Shown here: positions 25,363 to 35,155 of the stretch, piece after piece
Layout of the letters: every line of letters starts with the position of its first letter
Numbering within the stretch: the stretch's first letter is position 1
Origin: Pedobacter metabolipauper
GTDB taxonomy: Bacteria > Bacteroidota > Bacteroidia > Sphingobacteriales > Sphingobacteriaceae
Assembly (NCBI RefSeq): GCF_004362715.1
Contig: NZ_SNYC01000007.1
Location: forward strand, 62,001-126,000
Length of the DNA: 64,000 nucleotides
Direction: 5' to 3'
Notes under the pieces: generated by a model
What the model was told of the DNA's origin: nothing
What the model saw: the letters and a program-made list of their open reading frames with translations, nothing else
The model's database searches: none
Made by a program: the position numbers and the translations under genes

Positions 25363-27399
25363 TTACCACATTCTAATTCTATCTTCTGGTTTCTTATATA
25401 ATTTATCTCCGGGTTTAACATCAAATGCCTGATACCAGGCATCCATATTCACTGGTGCGCCAATAGTACGGTAAGGGCCCGGAGAATGCGGATCTGTTTT
25501 AATCAGCTGTGCTGCACTTTCAGGCAAAATATTGCCTCTCCACACTTGTGCCCATGAAAGGAAGAAGCGCTGGTCTGGCGTAAAGCCATCAATCTTCTCG
25601 TTCGACTGGCCTTGTTTTGTTAATTTAAACGCGGTATAAGCTGCATTTAAGCCACCAAGATCGCCAATGTTCTCACCCATGGTCAATTTACCAATTACAT
25701 GAATGGTATCCAATACGGTATACGCATCAAACTGCTCACCTAATGCTTTGGTCTTGGCGTCAAATTTAGACTTGTCTTCATCAGTCCACCAGTTTCGCAG
25801 GTTTCCGTCTTTATCATACTGACTTCCAGAATCGTCAAAGCCATGAGACATCTCATGACCAATTACTGCACCAATACCGCCATAGTTTACGGCATCATCT
25901 GCTTTCGGATCAAAGAAAGGGAATTGAAGGATTCCGGCAGGAAACACAATCTCGTTCATAGTCGGGCTGTAATAGGCATTTACCGTAGGAGGGGTCATTC
26001 CAAAACGGGTACGGTCAACAGGTTTACCCAACTGATCGATCATTTCTTTATATCCCCATGCACCCGCATTGCGCAGATTTTGAAAGTATGTACCTTTATT
26101 GATGACAAGGCCATCGTAGTTTTTCCATTTATCAGGATAACCGATCTTAGGCACAAAAGCATTCAGTTTGGCTAAAGCCTTTTCTTTGGTTACATCGCTC
26201 ATCCAGTCCAAACCTTTAATGCGAATCTCAAATGCTTTTCTAAGATTACTGATCAGTTCATTCATCCTGGCTTTAGCTTCAGGCTTAAAATATTTCGCTA
26301 CATAAAGCTGGCCCAGCAATTCTCCGATCGTTCCATCTGTTAAAGACGACATTCTCTGCCATCTTGGTGTTTGTACTTTCTGTCCGGTTTGAGCCTGGTT
26401 AAATACAAAGCTGGCGTTTACAAATGGAGAACTTAGATTAGAAGCAGCACCTTTTAACAGGTTCCATTCCAGGTAAGTTTTCCAGTCGGCCACGGGAACG
26501 CTTTTCAACAAACCATCAACACTGGTAAAGAAAGCAGGAGCAGAAACCAATAGCGTATCCTGACCAGCAACCTTAAACTTAGTCAGCATTTCTGTCCAGT
26601 TGATGTTTGGCGTGGTCGCTTTAAACGCAGCAACCGTAAATTTGTTATAAGTTTTATACGGGTCACGCATCTCCAGCCTTGACATTTGTGCAGCTGCAAG
26701 TTTGGTCTCAAGGGCAAGCACCGTAGCTGCTTTTTTAGCGGCATCGGCAGCAGAGCTACCCGTTAAGCTGAAAAGGGTGGTCATGTACGTGCTGTATGCA
26801 TTGCGGATGGCTACACTTCTGTTATCATCTTTCAAATAGTAATCACGATCAGGCAATGTAGTTCCGCCTTGTCCCAATTGAGGGAGATATTTGGTTGCAT
26901 TTTTACGGTCCTGACCTACGCTAAATCCAAATAAAGGTCCGCCAATGCCCGAAGTGCGCATGTAAGCAATCTGATCTAAAACGCCGGCAACTGTTTTAAT
27001 TTGTTTTATTTTTTCAAGATCTGCTTTGATCGGAGAGTAGCCTAGTTTTTCAATGGTTAAGCTGTCCATCGCTGCGGCGTAGAAATCGCCAACTCTTTTT
27101 TTAACAGAACCTGCGGGTGCAGATTGATCTGCGGAGGCTTCTTCAACCAAGCCCCTAACAGCTGTGCTGTTAAAATCCCTCAGTTCATTAAAACTTCCCC
27201 AGCGGGTTTCTTTTGCAGGTACCGGGTTGTTTTTGATCCAGTTTCCACTGGCATAGTTGTAAAAATCATCACCGGGCTTTACGGTAAGATCCATGTTTGC
27301 AGGATCTATTAATTTAGCAGGTGTTTGAGCATTTGCAGAAAATCCGGCAGCAACAATTCCCAAAGCAGCAAAATAGCTCTTCAATTTAATTTTATTCAT
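25363..27399 (-). CDS. M13 family metallopeptidase (neprilysin/PepO type)
   Basis: 678 residues with a signal peptide (cleavage near NAQ). Zinc motif HEMSH at 515-519 with third ligand Glu576 and Asp580 in GENIGDLGG; NAYYSPTMNEIVFPAGILQ upstream and the C-terminal WRG...DPHSPGPYR...VNMDAWYQAF block are typical of M13. It degrades oligopeptides, probably in the periplasm. Monocistronic. There is a 28-residue micro-ORF candidate 93 nt upstream on the same strand. Confidence 0.95.
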   Translation of the reverse strand: MNKIKLKSYFAALGIVAAGFSANAQTPAKLIDPANMDLTVKPGDDFYNYASGNWIKNNPVPAKETRWGSFNELRDFNSTAVRGLVEEASADQSAPAGSVKKRVGDFYAAAMDSLTIEKLGYSPIKADLEKIKQIKTVAGVLDQIAYMRTSGIGGPLFGFSVGQDRKNATKYLPQLGQGGTTLPDRDYYLKDDNRSVAIRNAYSTYMTTLFSLTGSSAADAAKKAATVLALETKLAAAQMSRLEMRDPYKTYNKFTVAAFKATTPNINWTEMLTKFKVAGQDTLLVSAPAFFTSVDGLLKSVPVADWKTYLEWNLLKGAASNLSSPFVNASFVFNQAQTGQKVQTPRWQRMSSLTDGTIGELLGQLYVAKYFKPEAKARMNELISNLRKAFEIRIKGLDWMSDVTKEKALAKLNAFVPKIGYPDKWKNYDGLVINKGTYFQNLRNAGAWGYKEMIDQLGKPVDRTRFGMTPPTVNAYYSPTMNEIVFPAGILQFPFFDPKADDAVNYGGIGAVIGHEMSHGFDDSGSQYDKDGNLRNWWTDEDKSKFDAKTKALGEQFDAYTVLDTIHVIGKLTMGENIGDLGGLNAAYTAFKLTKQGQSNEKIDGFTPDQRFFLSWAQVWRGNILPESAAQLIKTDPHSPGPYRTIGAPVNMDAWYQAFDVKPGDKLYKKPEDRIRMW

Positions 27400-27491
27400 A
27401 AATGGTTAATAATTGATGTATAGGTAATTCAATTTATCAAGCGATAAAAGTACGGATTACCTTTTTTCGGGTAGCTTCTCTACCAAAAATA

Positions 27492-27578
27492 TTACTTGTT
27501 AAACCAGTAGTAGATCTTGGCAAGACCTAATTTTCTGAGGATAGCTACGGTTACAGATGATACATTTACAGTTTTCAT
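27492..27578 (-). CDS. Candidate 28-residue micro-ORF
   Basis: ATG at 27576-27578, stop at 27492-27494. The peptide (MKTVNVSSVTVAILRKLG, then LAKIYYWFNK) is basic and could form an amphipathic helix. It is too short for homology by eye. It lies in the 265-bp gap between the EamA and M13 genes, with a hairpin at 27621-27643 upstream. No promoter match seen. Could be chance. Confidence 0.25.
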   Translation of the reverse strand: MKTVNVSSVTVAILRKLGLAKIYYWFNK

Positions 27579-27620
27579 GTCTTTTGCTATTTATATGTAT
27601 TTAACATATTTTAACATTTA

Positions 27621-27643
27621 TTATTGTGCAGTACACACAATAA
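27621..27643 (-). terminator. Hairpin after the EamA transporter gene
   Basis: TTATTGTG and CACAATAA (27621-27628, 27636-27643), 7-nt loop, 22 nt past the stop of the minus-strand EamA gene. Weak as a terminator; there is no U tract. Confidence 0.35.
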
Positions 27644-27664
27644 ATATGAAAATGTTTTAAAAAG

Positions 27665-28549
27665 CTATCCTTCTACAACCTTTTTGAATTTTTGTCGCTG
27701 GCCAAGATATAGTCCGAAGATGACGAGCAGCGTTCCGGCATAGGTATAATAAGTAATGGGTTCGTCCATCAGCCACCAGGCGTAAAGGAACCCAAAAAGC
27801 GGACAAAGAAACAGGTACAGTGAGGCTTTAACAGTATCTATCTTTAATAGATAGAACCAGCAGATCAATCCGATTACAGAAACGGCGAGACCTAACCACA
27901 ACACAGAATATAACAGTCTGCCATCGGGGTGGACTTCAGAAAAATCACTAAAAATAAGGGTAATGGGTAAAAGGGATAATCCCCCGATGGTAACCTGCCA
28001 GCCATTGATGAGCAGATTCGGTAATTTCCATTCCACACGGGCATAATAAACACTGGCAAAAGAAACGGAGATCATGCTTAAGCCAAGCAGCAAAAGCCCG
28101 GTAAGTGTGGTGTTACTGGTTTTTAACAGGGGATAGGTAGCTACCGCTATTCCAACCATACCGATAACAATACTCCAGATCTCTGCTTTAGAAGGACGCC
28201 TTCCCATTAGCCAGGAAGAAAATAGGACAATGAACAATGGGGTGGTTGAGGTAGAAAGACTTCCGATACCTGCAGCTGCATATTTCATGGAGTATACATA
28301 GAGGCCGAGATAGATGGTTGTATTTAAACTCGCAAAGATGAAAAGCTGTTTCCATTCTTTACCATTTGGCAGGCGAAAGGACGAATCTTTTTTTGTGGCA
28401 TACGCGTAAGTAAGCAAGACTATTCCGGCAAAGAAGAATCGGATATTGGCCAGTATTAGTGGCGGGGCAGACTGGATACCGAATTTAGTGGCTACAGATG
28501 CAGATGCCCATAACATGGCAAAAAGTAAACCTATTAGAAAGTTTTTCAC
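27665..28549 (-). CDS. EamA/DMT family transporter
   Basis: 294 residues, ten predicted helices in two EamA repeats. The start is a typical FLIGLLFAMLWASASVATKFGI and the second repeat begins near GLLLLGLSMISVSFASVYYARVEW. DMT transporters move amino acids, nucleotide sugars or other metabolites across the inner membrane. The substrate is not predictable. Divergent from the DPP-IV-like gene. Confidence 0.92.
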   Translation of the reverse strand: MKNFLIGLLFAMLWASASVATKFGIQSAPPLILANIRFFFAGIVLLTYAYATKKDSSFRLPNGKEWKQLFIFASLNTTIYLGLYVYSMKYAAAGIGSLSTSTTPLFIVLFSSWLMGRRPSKAEIWSIVIGMVGIAVATYPLLKTSNTTLTGLLLLGLSMISVSFASVYYARVEWKLPNLLINGWQVTIGGLSLLPITLIFSDFSEVHPDGRLLYSVLWLGLAVSVIGLICWFYLLKIDTVKASLYLFLCPLFGFLYAWWLMDEPITYYTYAGTLLVIFGLYLGQRQKFKKVVEG

Positions 28550-28585
28550 GGCGTAAAGGTAATATTCTTATAAATCGTTACGCAG

Positions 28586-28600
28586 TTTTATCTAAGTTTG
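28586..28600 (+). promoter_or_regulatory. -7 element of the DPP-IV-like gene (15-nt shared motif)
   Basis: TTTTATCTAAGTTTG ends in the TAnnTTTG box (28593-28600), 22 nt before the ATG. The same 15-mer is present upstream of holA. Confidence 0.55.
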
Positions 28601-28622
28601 GACATTTAAAATACAAAACCGA

Positions 28623-30779
28623 ATGCTAAAGAAACTGATTATTTCCATACCTCTATTGTCTGCAGCCTTTTGCGGTATTGCCCAGCAAAAGATGCTGACC
28701 ATGCAAGATGCCATGACAAATTCACGTACCACACTGGCACCGAGAAACTTGTCGCAGCTGCAATTTATATACGGAACTGAAGATTATGTATACCTTAAAG
28801 GGATCAACAATCAGCCGGTATGGGTAAAAGGCAATTTTAAATCTAAGGAAGAACAACCTTTCTTATCCCTTAGGCAGTTAAATGAAAAGCTGGCAGCAGC
28901 GAAGCTGGATACACTGAAAAATATGATCCCCATCCAGTTTAATAAAGGACCAGAGTGGATCTTAAATTTAAGCCAGGGTAAAGTAGCTTTTAATGATGCT
29001 GCAAAAACCTATCGCGTATTGGTTGATCGTACCATTGCCGCCAAAAGCAATGTGGAAGAAAGTAAGGCTGGCTTTGTAGCTTACCTTGATCAGTTTAACC
29101 TGTTCGTTTCGAAAGGCTCTGAGCAGCACCAGGTAACCAAAGACGGAAGCAGTGATATTGTTTATGCTTCATCTGTACACCGTGATGAATTTGGCATTAC
29201 CAAAGGTACTTTTTGGAGCAATTCTGGTAAACAGCTTGCCTTTTACAGGATGGATCAAAGTATGGTTGCCGATTATCCGATCATTGACTGGACCAGCAGA
29301 CCAGCTAAAAATGTGAATATAAAATATCCCATGGCCGGAGATAAAAGTCATGAAGTAACAGTGGGTGTTTATAATGCAGAGACCAAAGCGGTTGTTTATT
29401 TACAAACCGGACTTCCTGCAGAACAATATTTAACCAATATTGTGTGGAGCCCGGATGATCAGTTTATCTATATCGCGGTATTGAACCGGGAACAGAACCA
29501 CATGAAACTGAATCAGTACAATGCCGCCACCGGTGCATTGATCAAGACCCTGTTTGAAGAAAAGGACGACAAATACGTAGAGCCGTTGGTACCGATGCTG
29601 TTCCTTAAAAATGACCCTTCTAAATTTATCTGGCAAAGTAACCGTGATGGGTGGAACCACTTGTACTTGTATGATCTGAATGGAAAGGTTGTAAAACAGC
29701 TGACCAAAGGAAACTGGGAAGTGCTGGAAGTAAAGGATTTTAATGCCAAAGGCGATCAGTTGTATTACGTGTCTACAGATGAATCTCCAATTACCCGTAA
29801 CCTGTATGCTTTAACATTAAAAACAGGTAAATCTAAACGCATTACCAAAGGTTTTGCGGTGCACAATACGCAGGTAAGCAGTTCAGGAAATTCTGTGCTG
29901 GACAATTACAGCAGTCCGGATCAGCCCAGGGTGATCGATTTCATTGAAACGGCATCGTTAAAAACCAGGACGCTTTACCAGGCAGAAAACCCTTTAGCTG
30001 CTTATGCAACCGAAAGCGCCAAAATATTTACACTGAAAAATAAAACCGGTGATGATCTGTATGTCAGCTTATATAAACCTTTGGGATACGACAGCACAAA
30101 AAAGTACCCGGTTGTGGTGTACTGGTATGGCGGTTCTCATGCCCAATTGATTACCAACAGCTGGAATTCTGGGGCCGGTGACTACTGGTTCAGGTATATG
30201 GCCGAACAGGGTTATGTGGTACTTACGGTAGATACCCGCGGCAGTGACAACAGGGGTAAAGCTTTTGAGCAGTCTATGTTCCGCAAGGCTGGTGATGTGC
30301 AAATGGAAGACATGCTTACCGCTGTTGACTACCTGAAAGGATTGCCTTATGCAGATTCTTCGAGGATGGGACTGTTTGGCTGGAGCTTTGGCGGTTTCAA
30401 TACCGTTGATTTTATGGTGAGTTATCCGGGGATATTTAAAGCTGCCGTTGCGGGCGGACCAGTGATTAACTGGCAGTTTTATGAAGTGATGTATACCGAG
30501 CGCTATATGGATACGCCGAAGGAAAACCCGGAAGGTTATGCGGCTACAGACCTGGCCGGTAAGGTAAGTCGTTTAAAAGGTAAACTGCTGCTGATTCATG
30601 GATTGCAGGATCCGGTAGTGTTGCAGCAGAACTCTGTAGATTTTGTTAAGAAAGCCGTTGATCAGGGCGTTCAGGTTGATTATATGATCTATCCAGGTCA
30701 TGAGCATAATGTGATTGGCAGAGACCGCGCACATCTTTATCAGAAAGTAACAGATTACCTGATGGAACATTTAAAATAA
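28623..30779 (+). CDS. S9 family peptidase, dipeptidyl-peptidase IV-like (S9B)
   Basis: 718 residues with a signal peptide (cleavage near CGIAQ). The N-terminal DPP-IV beta-propeller (about 30-480) has WSPDDQFIYIAVLNREQNHMKL. The alpha/beta-hydrolase holds GWSFGG with Ser588, Asp663 in GLQDPV and His695 in YPGHEHNV. The position before the nucleophile has Phe in place of the usual Tyr (GWSYGG), a tolerated change. It should remove N-terminal dipeptides after Pro in the periplasm. Monocistronic. Confidence 0.92.
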   Translation: MLKKLIISIPLLSAAFCGIAQQKMLTMQDAMTNSRTTLAPRNLSQLQFIYGTEDYVYLKGINNQPVWVKGNFKSKEEQPFLSLRQLNEKLAAAKLDTLKNMIPIQFNKGPEWILNLSQGKVAFNDAAKTYRVLVDRTIAAKSNVEESKAGFVAYLDQFNLFVSKGSEQHQVTKDGSSDIVYASSVHRDEFGITKGTFWSNSGKQLAFYRMDQSMVADYPIIDWTSRPAKNVNIKYPMAGDKSHEVTVGVYNAETKAVVYLQTGLPAEQYLTNIVWSPDDQFIYIAVLNREQNHMKLNQYNAATGALIKTLFEEKDDKYVEPLVPMLFLKNDPSKFIWQSNRDGWNHLYLYDLNGKVVKQLTKGNWEVLEVKDFNAKGDQLYYVSTDESPITRNLYALTLKTGKSKRITKGFAVHNTQVSSSGNSVLDNYSSPDQPRVIDFIETASLKTRTLYQAENPLAAYATESAKIFTLKNKTGDDLYVSLYKPLGYDSTKKYPVVVYWYGGSHAQLITNSWNSGAGDYWFRYMAEQGYVVLTVDTRGSDNRGKAFEQSMFRKAGDVQMEDMLTAVDYLKGLPYADSSRMGLFGWSFGGFNTVDFMVSYPGIFKAAVAGGPVINWQFYEVMYTERYMDTPKENPEGYAATDLAGKVSRLKGKLLLIHGLQDPVVLQQNSVDFVKKAVDQGVQVDYMIYPGHEHNVIGRDRAHLYQKVTDYLMEHLK

Positions 30780-30854
30780 GGAATTCGAGCGTAAAAAGTC
30801 CTTTATGCTATTTTATTATTATTTTTACCACAAAATCTGATACTTTTCAAAATA

Positions 30855-33521
30855 ATGAGCATTTCTACAAAATACGATCCGGCAGCAACCGAAGATAAAT
30901 GGTACAGCTACTGGATGTCAAAGAACTTTTTTCATTCTGAACCTGATGAGCGTGAACCGTATACCATAGTCATTCCGCCGCCAAATGTTACCGGCGTGCT
31001 GCACATGGGGCACATGCTTAACAATACCATCCAGGATGTACTGATCCGCAGGGCACGTATGCAGGGAAAAAATGCATGCTGGGTACCGGGAACAGATCAT
31101 GCTTCCATTGCTACTGAAGCAAAGGTTGTAGCTATGCTTAAGGAAAGAGGGATCAGTAAAAAAGACCTGAGCAGGGAAGATTTTCTAAAGTATGCCTGGG
31201 AATGGAAAGAGAAATACGGTGGCATCATCTTAGAACAGCTTAAAAAACTGGGTGCCAGCTGCGACTGGGAACGTACCCGTTTTACCATGGAAGATGATCT
31301 TTCTGAAGCGGTTATAGACAGTTTTATCCACCTGTATAAAAAAGGAAGGATTTATCGTGGTGTTCGTATGGTAAACTGGGATCCGGCAGGTAAAACAGCC
31401 GTTTCTGATGAAGAGGTAATCCGTAAGGAAATTAACCAAAAATTATATTATATCAAATATTCCGTATCTGGAAGCGACGACTTTTTAACCATCGCTACTA
31501 CACGTCCGGAAACGATCATGGCCGATGCTGCGATCTGTGTAAACCCCAATGATGAGCGTTATACCCATCTGAAAGGTAAAACCGTATTCGTACCGCTGAT
31601 TAACCGGGAAATTCCTGTTATTGAAGACGAATACGTGACCATGGACTTTGGAACAGGATGTTTGAAAGTTACACCTGCACATGATCTTAATGATTATGAA
31701 CTGGGTGTTAAACACAAACTGCCGGTAATTGACATTTTAAATGATGATGGTACGCTAAATGAGCTGGCTGTAGTATTGGTTGGTGAAGACCGCTTTGTAG
31801 CCCGTAAAAAGATTGCCGTGCTGCTTGATGAAGCCGGTCACCTTGAAAAGGTAGAAGATTATAAATCACAGATCGGTTTTTCTGAACGTACCGATGCCGC
31901 CATTGAACCAAAATTGTCTATGCAGTGGTTCTGCAAAATGGACGAGATGGCAAAGCCTGCACTGGAAGATGTGTTAAATGGTGATGTTAAACTGATCCCT
32001 GAAAAGTTTGTGAACACGTACCGCCACTGGATGGAAAACGTGAGGGACTGGAACATCAGCAGGCAGCTGTGGTGGGGACAACAGATCCCGGCATGGTATG
32101 ACGACAAAGGAAACTGGGTTGTTGCAAAAACAAAAGATGAAGCTTTAACTGAATTCTTAAAGCTAAAAGATATTGATGGTGTATTTACAGATGAAGAAGC
32201 CAATGGCTTTAAAAACCAGCTTGCTCCATTTGTAACCCAGGATCCGGATGTAATGGATACCTGGTTCTCCTCATGGCTGTGGCCAATCTCTGTATTTGAC
32301 GGGTTTAAAAATCCGGACAATAAAGACATCAACTACTACTATCCAACCAATGACCTGGTTACTGCCCCGGAGATCTTATTCTTTTGGGTGGCACGGATGA
32401 TCATGGCCGGACATGAGTTTAGGGGACAAAAACCTTTTACCAATGTATACCTTACCGGTATTGTAAGGGACAAACTGGGACGTAAAATGTCCAAGTCGCT
32501 GGGTAACTCTCCAGACCCGATCGGTCTTATTGAGAAATATGGTGCAGATGGTGTACGTGTAGGGATGCTGCTTTGCTCTCCGGCAGGAAACGACCTCATG
32601 TTTGATGAAAGCTATTGCGAACAGGGAAGGAACTTTGCCAACAAGATCTGGAATGCTTTCAGACTGGTTAAAGGCTGGGAAGTTGATGAAAACCTGGAGA
32701 ACCCAAATAAACAGGCCATCCTTTGGTTTGAGAACCGCTTTAATGAAGCCCTTGCCGAGATTGAAGATAACTTTAAGCAGTACCGTCTTTCTGAAGCCTT
32801 AATGGCGTGTTATAAACTGGTATGGGATGATTTCTGTGCCTGGTACCTGGAAATGGTTAAACCCGTTTATCAGCACCCTATTGATGCAGAAACCTTAAAG
32901 GTAACCATTGGTTTCTTCGAAAAGATATTAACGCTTCTGCATCCGTTCATGCCGTTCCTTACTGAAGAGTTATGGCACGATGAACTGTTCGGTGAAAAAG
33001 CTGAAATGGACTGCTGTATTGTGGCCAGCTATCCGGTTGTTGGATCTGCCGATCTGCCCTTGCTTAAAGAAGTAGAAACCATAAAAGGATTGGTTGCAGA
33101 GATCAGGAATGTTAGAAATATAAAACAGATCTCTCCGAAAGAAGGATTGCCTTTATCTATCAAGGTAAACTCTGCACTGGATTATGAGAAATGGTTAAAC
33201 ATCGTCTTCAAGCTGGCGAATATCACTGAAGTTGAATTTGTAAACGACAAGATCCCCGGAGCAGCAAGCTTTATGGTGGGCAACGACGAATTCTTTATCC
33301 AGTTAAACGAATCCATTGATATTGATGCAGAGATTGAGCGCTTAAATGCGGAACTAACGTACCTGCAGGGTTTTCTGAAGTCTGTTGATGCCAAACTGGG
33401 CAATGAGCGTTTTGTACAAAATGCAAAGCCGGAGATTATTCAGAATGAGCGCAATAAAAAAGCGGATGCTGATGCCAAGATCAAAATTATAGAAGAAAGC
33501 CTAGCCGCATTAAAAGGCTAA
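30855..33521 (+). CDS. valS: Valyl-tRNA synthetase
   Basis: 888 residues, normal length for bacterial ValRS. PPPNVTGVLHMGHML holds the HMGH form of the HIGH motif (50-53) and KMSKS is at 544-548. An editing domain lies in between (TTRPETIMADAAICV and DYELGVKH). The C-terminus has the anticodon-binding domain and a coiled-coil tRNA arm (IDAEIERLNAELTYLQ). It charges tRNA-Val in the cytoplasm. Monocistronic; ends at the hairpin 33528-33563. Confidence 0.97.
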   Translation: MSISTKYDPAATEDKWYSYWMSKNFFHSEPDEREPYTIVIPPPNVTGVLHMGHMLNNTIQDVLIRRARMQGKNACWVPGTDHASIATEAKVVAMLKERGISKKDLSREDFLKYAWEWKEKYGGIILEQLKKLGASCDWERTRFTMEDDLSEAVIDSFIHLYKKGRIYRGVRMVNWDPAGKTAVSDEEVIRKEINQKLYYIKYSVSGSDDFLTIATTRPETIMADAAICVNPNDERYTHLKGKTVFVPLINREIPVIEDEYVTMDFGTGCLKVTPAHDLNDYELGVKHKLPVIDILNDDGTLNELAVVLVGEDRFVARKKIAVLLDEAGHLEKVEDYKSQIGFSERTDAAIEPKLSMQWFCKMDEMAKPALEDVLNGDVKLIPEKFVNTYRHWMENVRDWNISRQLWWGQQIPAWYDDKGNWVVAKTKDEALTEFLKLKDIDGVFTDEEANGFKNQLAPFVTQDPDVMDTWFSSWLWPISVFDGFKNPDNKDINYYYPTNDLVTAPEILFFWVARMIMAGHEFRGQKPFTNVYLTGIVRDKLGRKMSKSLGNSPDPIGLIEKYGADGVRVGMLLCSPAGNDLMFDESYCEQGRNFANKIWNAFRLVKGWEVDENLENPNKQAILWFENRFNEALAEIEDNFKQYRLSEALMACYKLVWDDFCAWYLEMVKPVYQHPIDAETLKVTIGFFEKILTLLHPFMPFLTEELWHDELFGEKAEMDCCIVASYPVVGSADLPLLKEVETIKGLVAEIRNVRNIKQISPKEGLPLSIKVNSALDYEKWLNIVFKLANITEVEFVNDKIPGAASFMVGNDEFFIQLNESIDIDAEIERLNAELTYLQGFLKSVDAKLGNERFVQNAKPEIIQNERNKKADADAKIKIIEESLAALKG

Positions 33522-33527
33522 TATAGC

Positions 33528-33563
33528 CCGGATTATCAGGGATTACAATCCCTGATAATCCGG
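33528..33563. terminator. 16-bp bidirectional terminator overlapping the HsdR-N-like coding end
   Basis: Arms 33528-33543 and 33548-33563, perfect 16 bp with a 4-nt loop. It follows valS by 6 nt. Most of it lies inside the last codons of the convergent gene, so that gene's C-terminus is constrained by the hairpin. Confidence 0.8.
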
Positions 33564-34022
33564 TAATTCTTTAACAAATAAAAAACTTTCAGCAAGGTGG
33601 TCAATCTGCGCATAGCAGTGCATCAGGCCGTTGGTTACCACCAGCCATTTCGTTTTGTGTACAGAATTGTACCGGGCTGCCTGGTCAAATGTAGCCTGAC
33701 TGATCTTAACCGAAGGTGCCTTACACTCGATCACCATGATCCGCTCGCCATGCGAATTAAAGATCACAATATCCGTTCTCTTCTGGAGCCTGTTCAGGTT
33801 CAGTCCGCCTTCAATCTGAATCAGTGATTTCGGGAATTTTTTTTCAAGAATTAAATATTGTATAAAATGCTGACGCACCCATTCTTCAGGTGTTAAAATG
33901 AGGTGCTTCTTACGTACCTCGTCGAAAATGAAGTACTTAGCATCCTTTAATGTGATCTTAAAAGGATACCGGGGCAGATTAAGTGCAGCAGGGGTAAATG
34001 ACATTTGTGTAAAAATAGACAA
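33543..34022 (-). CDS. Protein with type I restriction HsdR N-terminal-like nuclease fold (HSDR_N_2)
   Basis: 159 residues, cytoplasmic. The core has KRTDIVIFNSHGERIMVIECKAPSVKIS with Asp and ExK spaced as in PD-(D/E)XK endonucleases, and the start has PRYPFKITLKDAKYFIFDEVRKKHLILTPEEWVRQHF, typical of HSDR_N_2 stand-alone proteins in Bacteroidota. There are no motor or methylase genes nearby, so it is not a restriction system. Role unknown. Divergent from holA, 26 bp apart. The last codons form part of the terminator at 33528-33563. Confidence 0.82.
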   Translation of the reverse strand: MSIFTQMSFTPAALNLPRYPFKITLKDAKYFIFDEVRKKHLILTPEEWVRQHFIQYLILEKKFPKSLIQIEGGLNLNRLQKRTDIVIFNSHGERIMVIECKAPSVKISQATFDQAARYNSVHKTKWLVVTNGLMHCYAQIDHLAESFLFVKELPDYQGL

Positions 34023-34024
34023 AA

Positions 34025-34039
34025 TTTTATCTAAGTTTG
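34025..34039 (+). promoter_or_regulatory. -7 element of holA, 9 nt from the start codon
   Basis: TTTTATCTAAGTTTG, identical to the element before the DPP-IV-like gene. A TTTG 24 nt upstream (34004-34007) is a long-spaced -33 candidate. Confidence 0.55.
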
Positions 34040-34048
34040 AATTATCAT

Positions 34049-35074
34049 ATGAGTGCCGACGATATAATCAAAGACATTAAAGCCAGAAAGTTTAAGCCCG
34101 TTTACCTGTTACACGGTGAAGAATCTTATTACATCGATAAGATCATTCACTATATGGAAGCGAATGTGCTTAACGATATGGAGAAAGGTTTTAACCAGAC
34201 GGTTCTTTATGGTAAGGATACGGATATGGCGACGATCATGAATGCCGCCAAGCGTTATCCAATGATGTCAGATTACCAGCTCATCGTGGTTAAAGAATCC
34301 CAGGACCTGAAATGGGCCAAAGAAACTGAAGGCAACGGAAAGGAAGCGGAGTTTGTACTCAACTATTTTGAGAAACCAATGCCTACCACCATCCTGGTGC
34401 TTGGGTATAAGTATGCGAACTTTGATAAGCGCAAGAAGATCTATAAGGCAATTGATAAAAGCGGTGTAGTGTTTCAATCTGACCTTGTGCGCGATTATAA
34501 GCTGGCCGGATGGATAGATGACCTGGTTAAGGAGAAAGGCTATAAGATTGCCCCGCAGGCATCAGCCCTGATGGCTGAGTACCTGGGTACCGACCTTTCC
34601 AAGATCTCCAATGAACTGGAAAAGCTCCTTTTAAATATCAGTAAAGAAACCACCATCGATACCGATCTGATCCAAAAGAACATTGGGATTAGTAAGGAGT
34701 ATAATGTGTTTGAACTGCAAAAGGCACTCGCCGTACGTAATGTGCTTAAATGCAACCAGATCGTTAATTATTTTGCAGACAATCCCAAGGCCAATCCAAT
34801 GGTGATGGTTATGGCCAATTTAAGCGCTTATTTTTCTAAGATCCTGAAATATCATTACCTGCCGAATAAAGGTGATGCAGCTAAGGAACTCGGCGTGAAC
34901 CCTTATTTTGTGAAGGATTATGAAACTGCAGCACGCAGTTACAGCCTGGGTAAAGTGTTCGACATTGTAAGCCTGCTTCGTGAATACGACCTGAAGAGTA
35001 AAGGGGTAGACAGTACCGGTAACACGACAGATGGTGAATTGCTCAAAGAATTACTATTCAAAATAATACATTAA
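34049..35074 (+). CDS. holA: DNA polymerase III subunit delta
   Basis: 341 residues from ATG 34049. An in-frame TTG at 34037 is part of the -7 box. The first domain has KFKPVYLLHGEESYYIDKIIHYM, the HolA nucleotide-binding-like fold without a working P-loop. TTILVLGYKYANFDKRKKIYKAIDK and the C-terminal collar domain KEYNVFELQKALAVRN follow. It opens the beta clamp and works with the clamp loader in the cytoplasm. Monocistronic. Confidence 0.93.
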   Translation: MSADDIIKDIKARKFKPVYLLHGEESYYIDKIIHYMEANVLNDMEKGFNQTVLYGKDTDMATIMNAAKRYPMMSDYQLIVVKESQDLKWAKETEGNGKEAEFVLNYFEKPMPTTILVLGYKYANFDKRKKIYKAIDKSGVVFQSDLVRDYKLAGWIDDLVKEKGYKIAPQASALMAEYLGTDLSKISNELEKLLLNISKETTIDTDLIQKNIGISKEYNVFELQKALAVRNVLKCNQIVNYFADNPKANPMVMVMANLSAYFSKILKYHYLPNKGDAAKELGVNPYFVKDYETAARSYSLGKVFDIVSLLREYDLKSKGVDSTGNTTDGELLKELLFKIIH

Positions 35075-35155
35075 TGTAACTGTAAAGTTATAATCCCAAA
35101 TTTCATTTCATACGGTCGCCCTGTATCTTTACGAATAACCTAATCGTTAATATTC

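Noticed and set aside
33543..34022. Type I restriction system
   Set aside because: Only a stand-alone HsdR-N-like fold; no HsdM, HsdS or motor gene within the window.
34037..34048. TTG start for holA at 34037
   Set aside because: Same problem: it is inside the -7 box; ATG 34049 gives the normal N-terminus.
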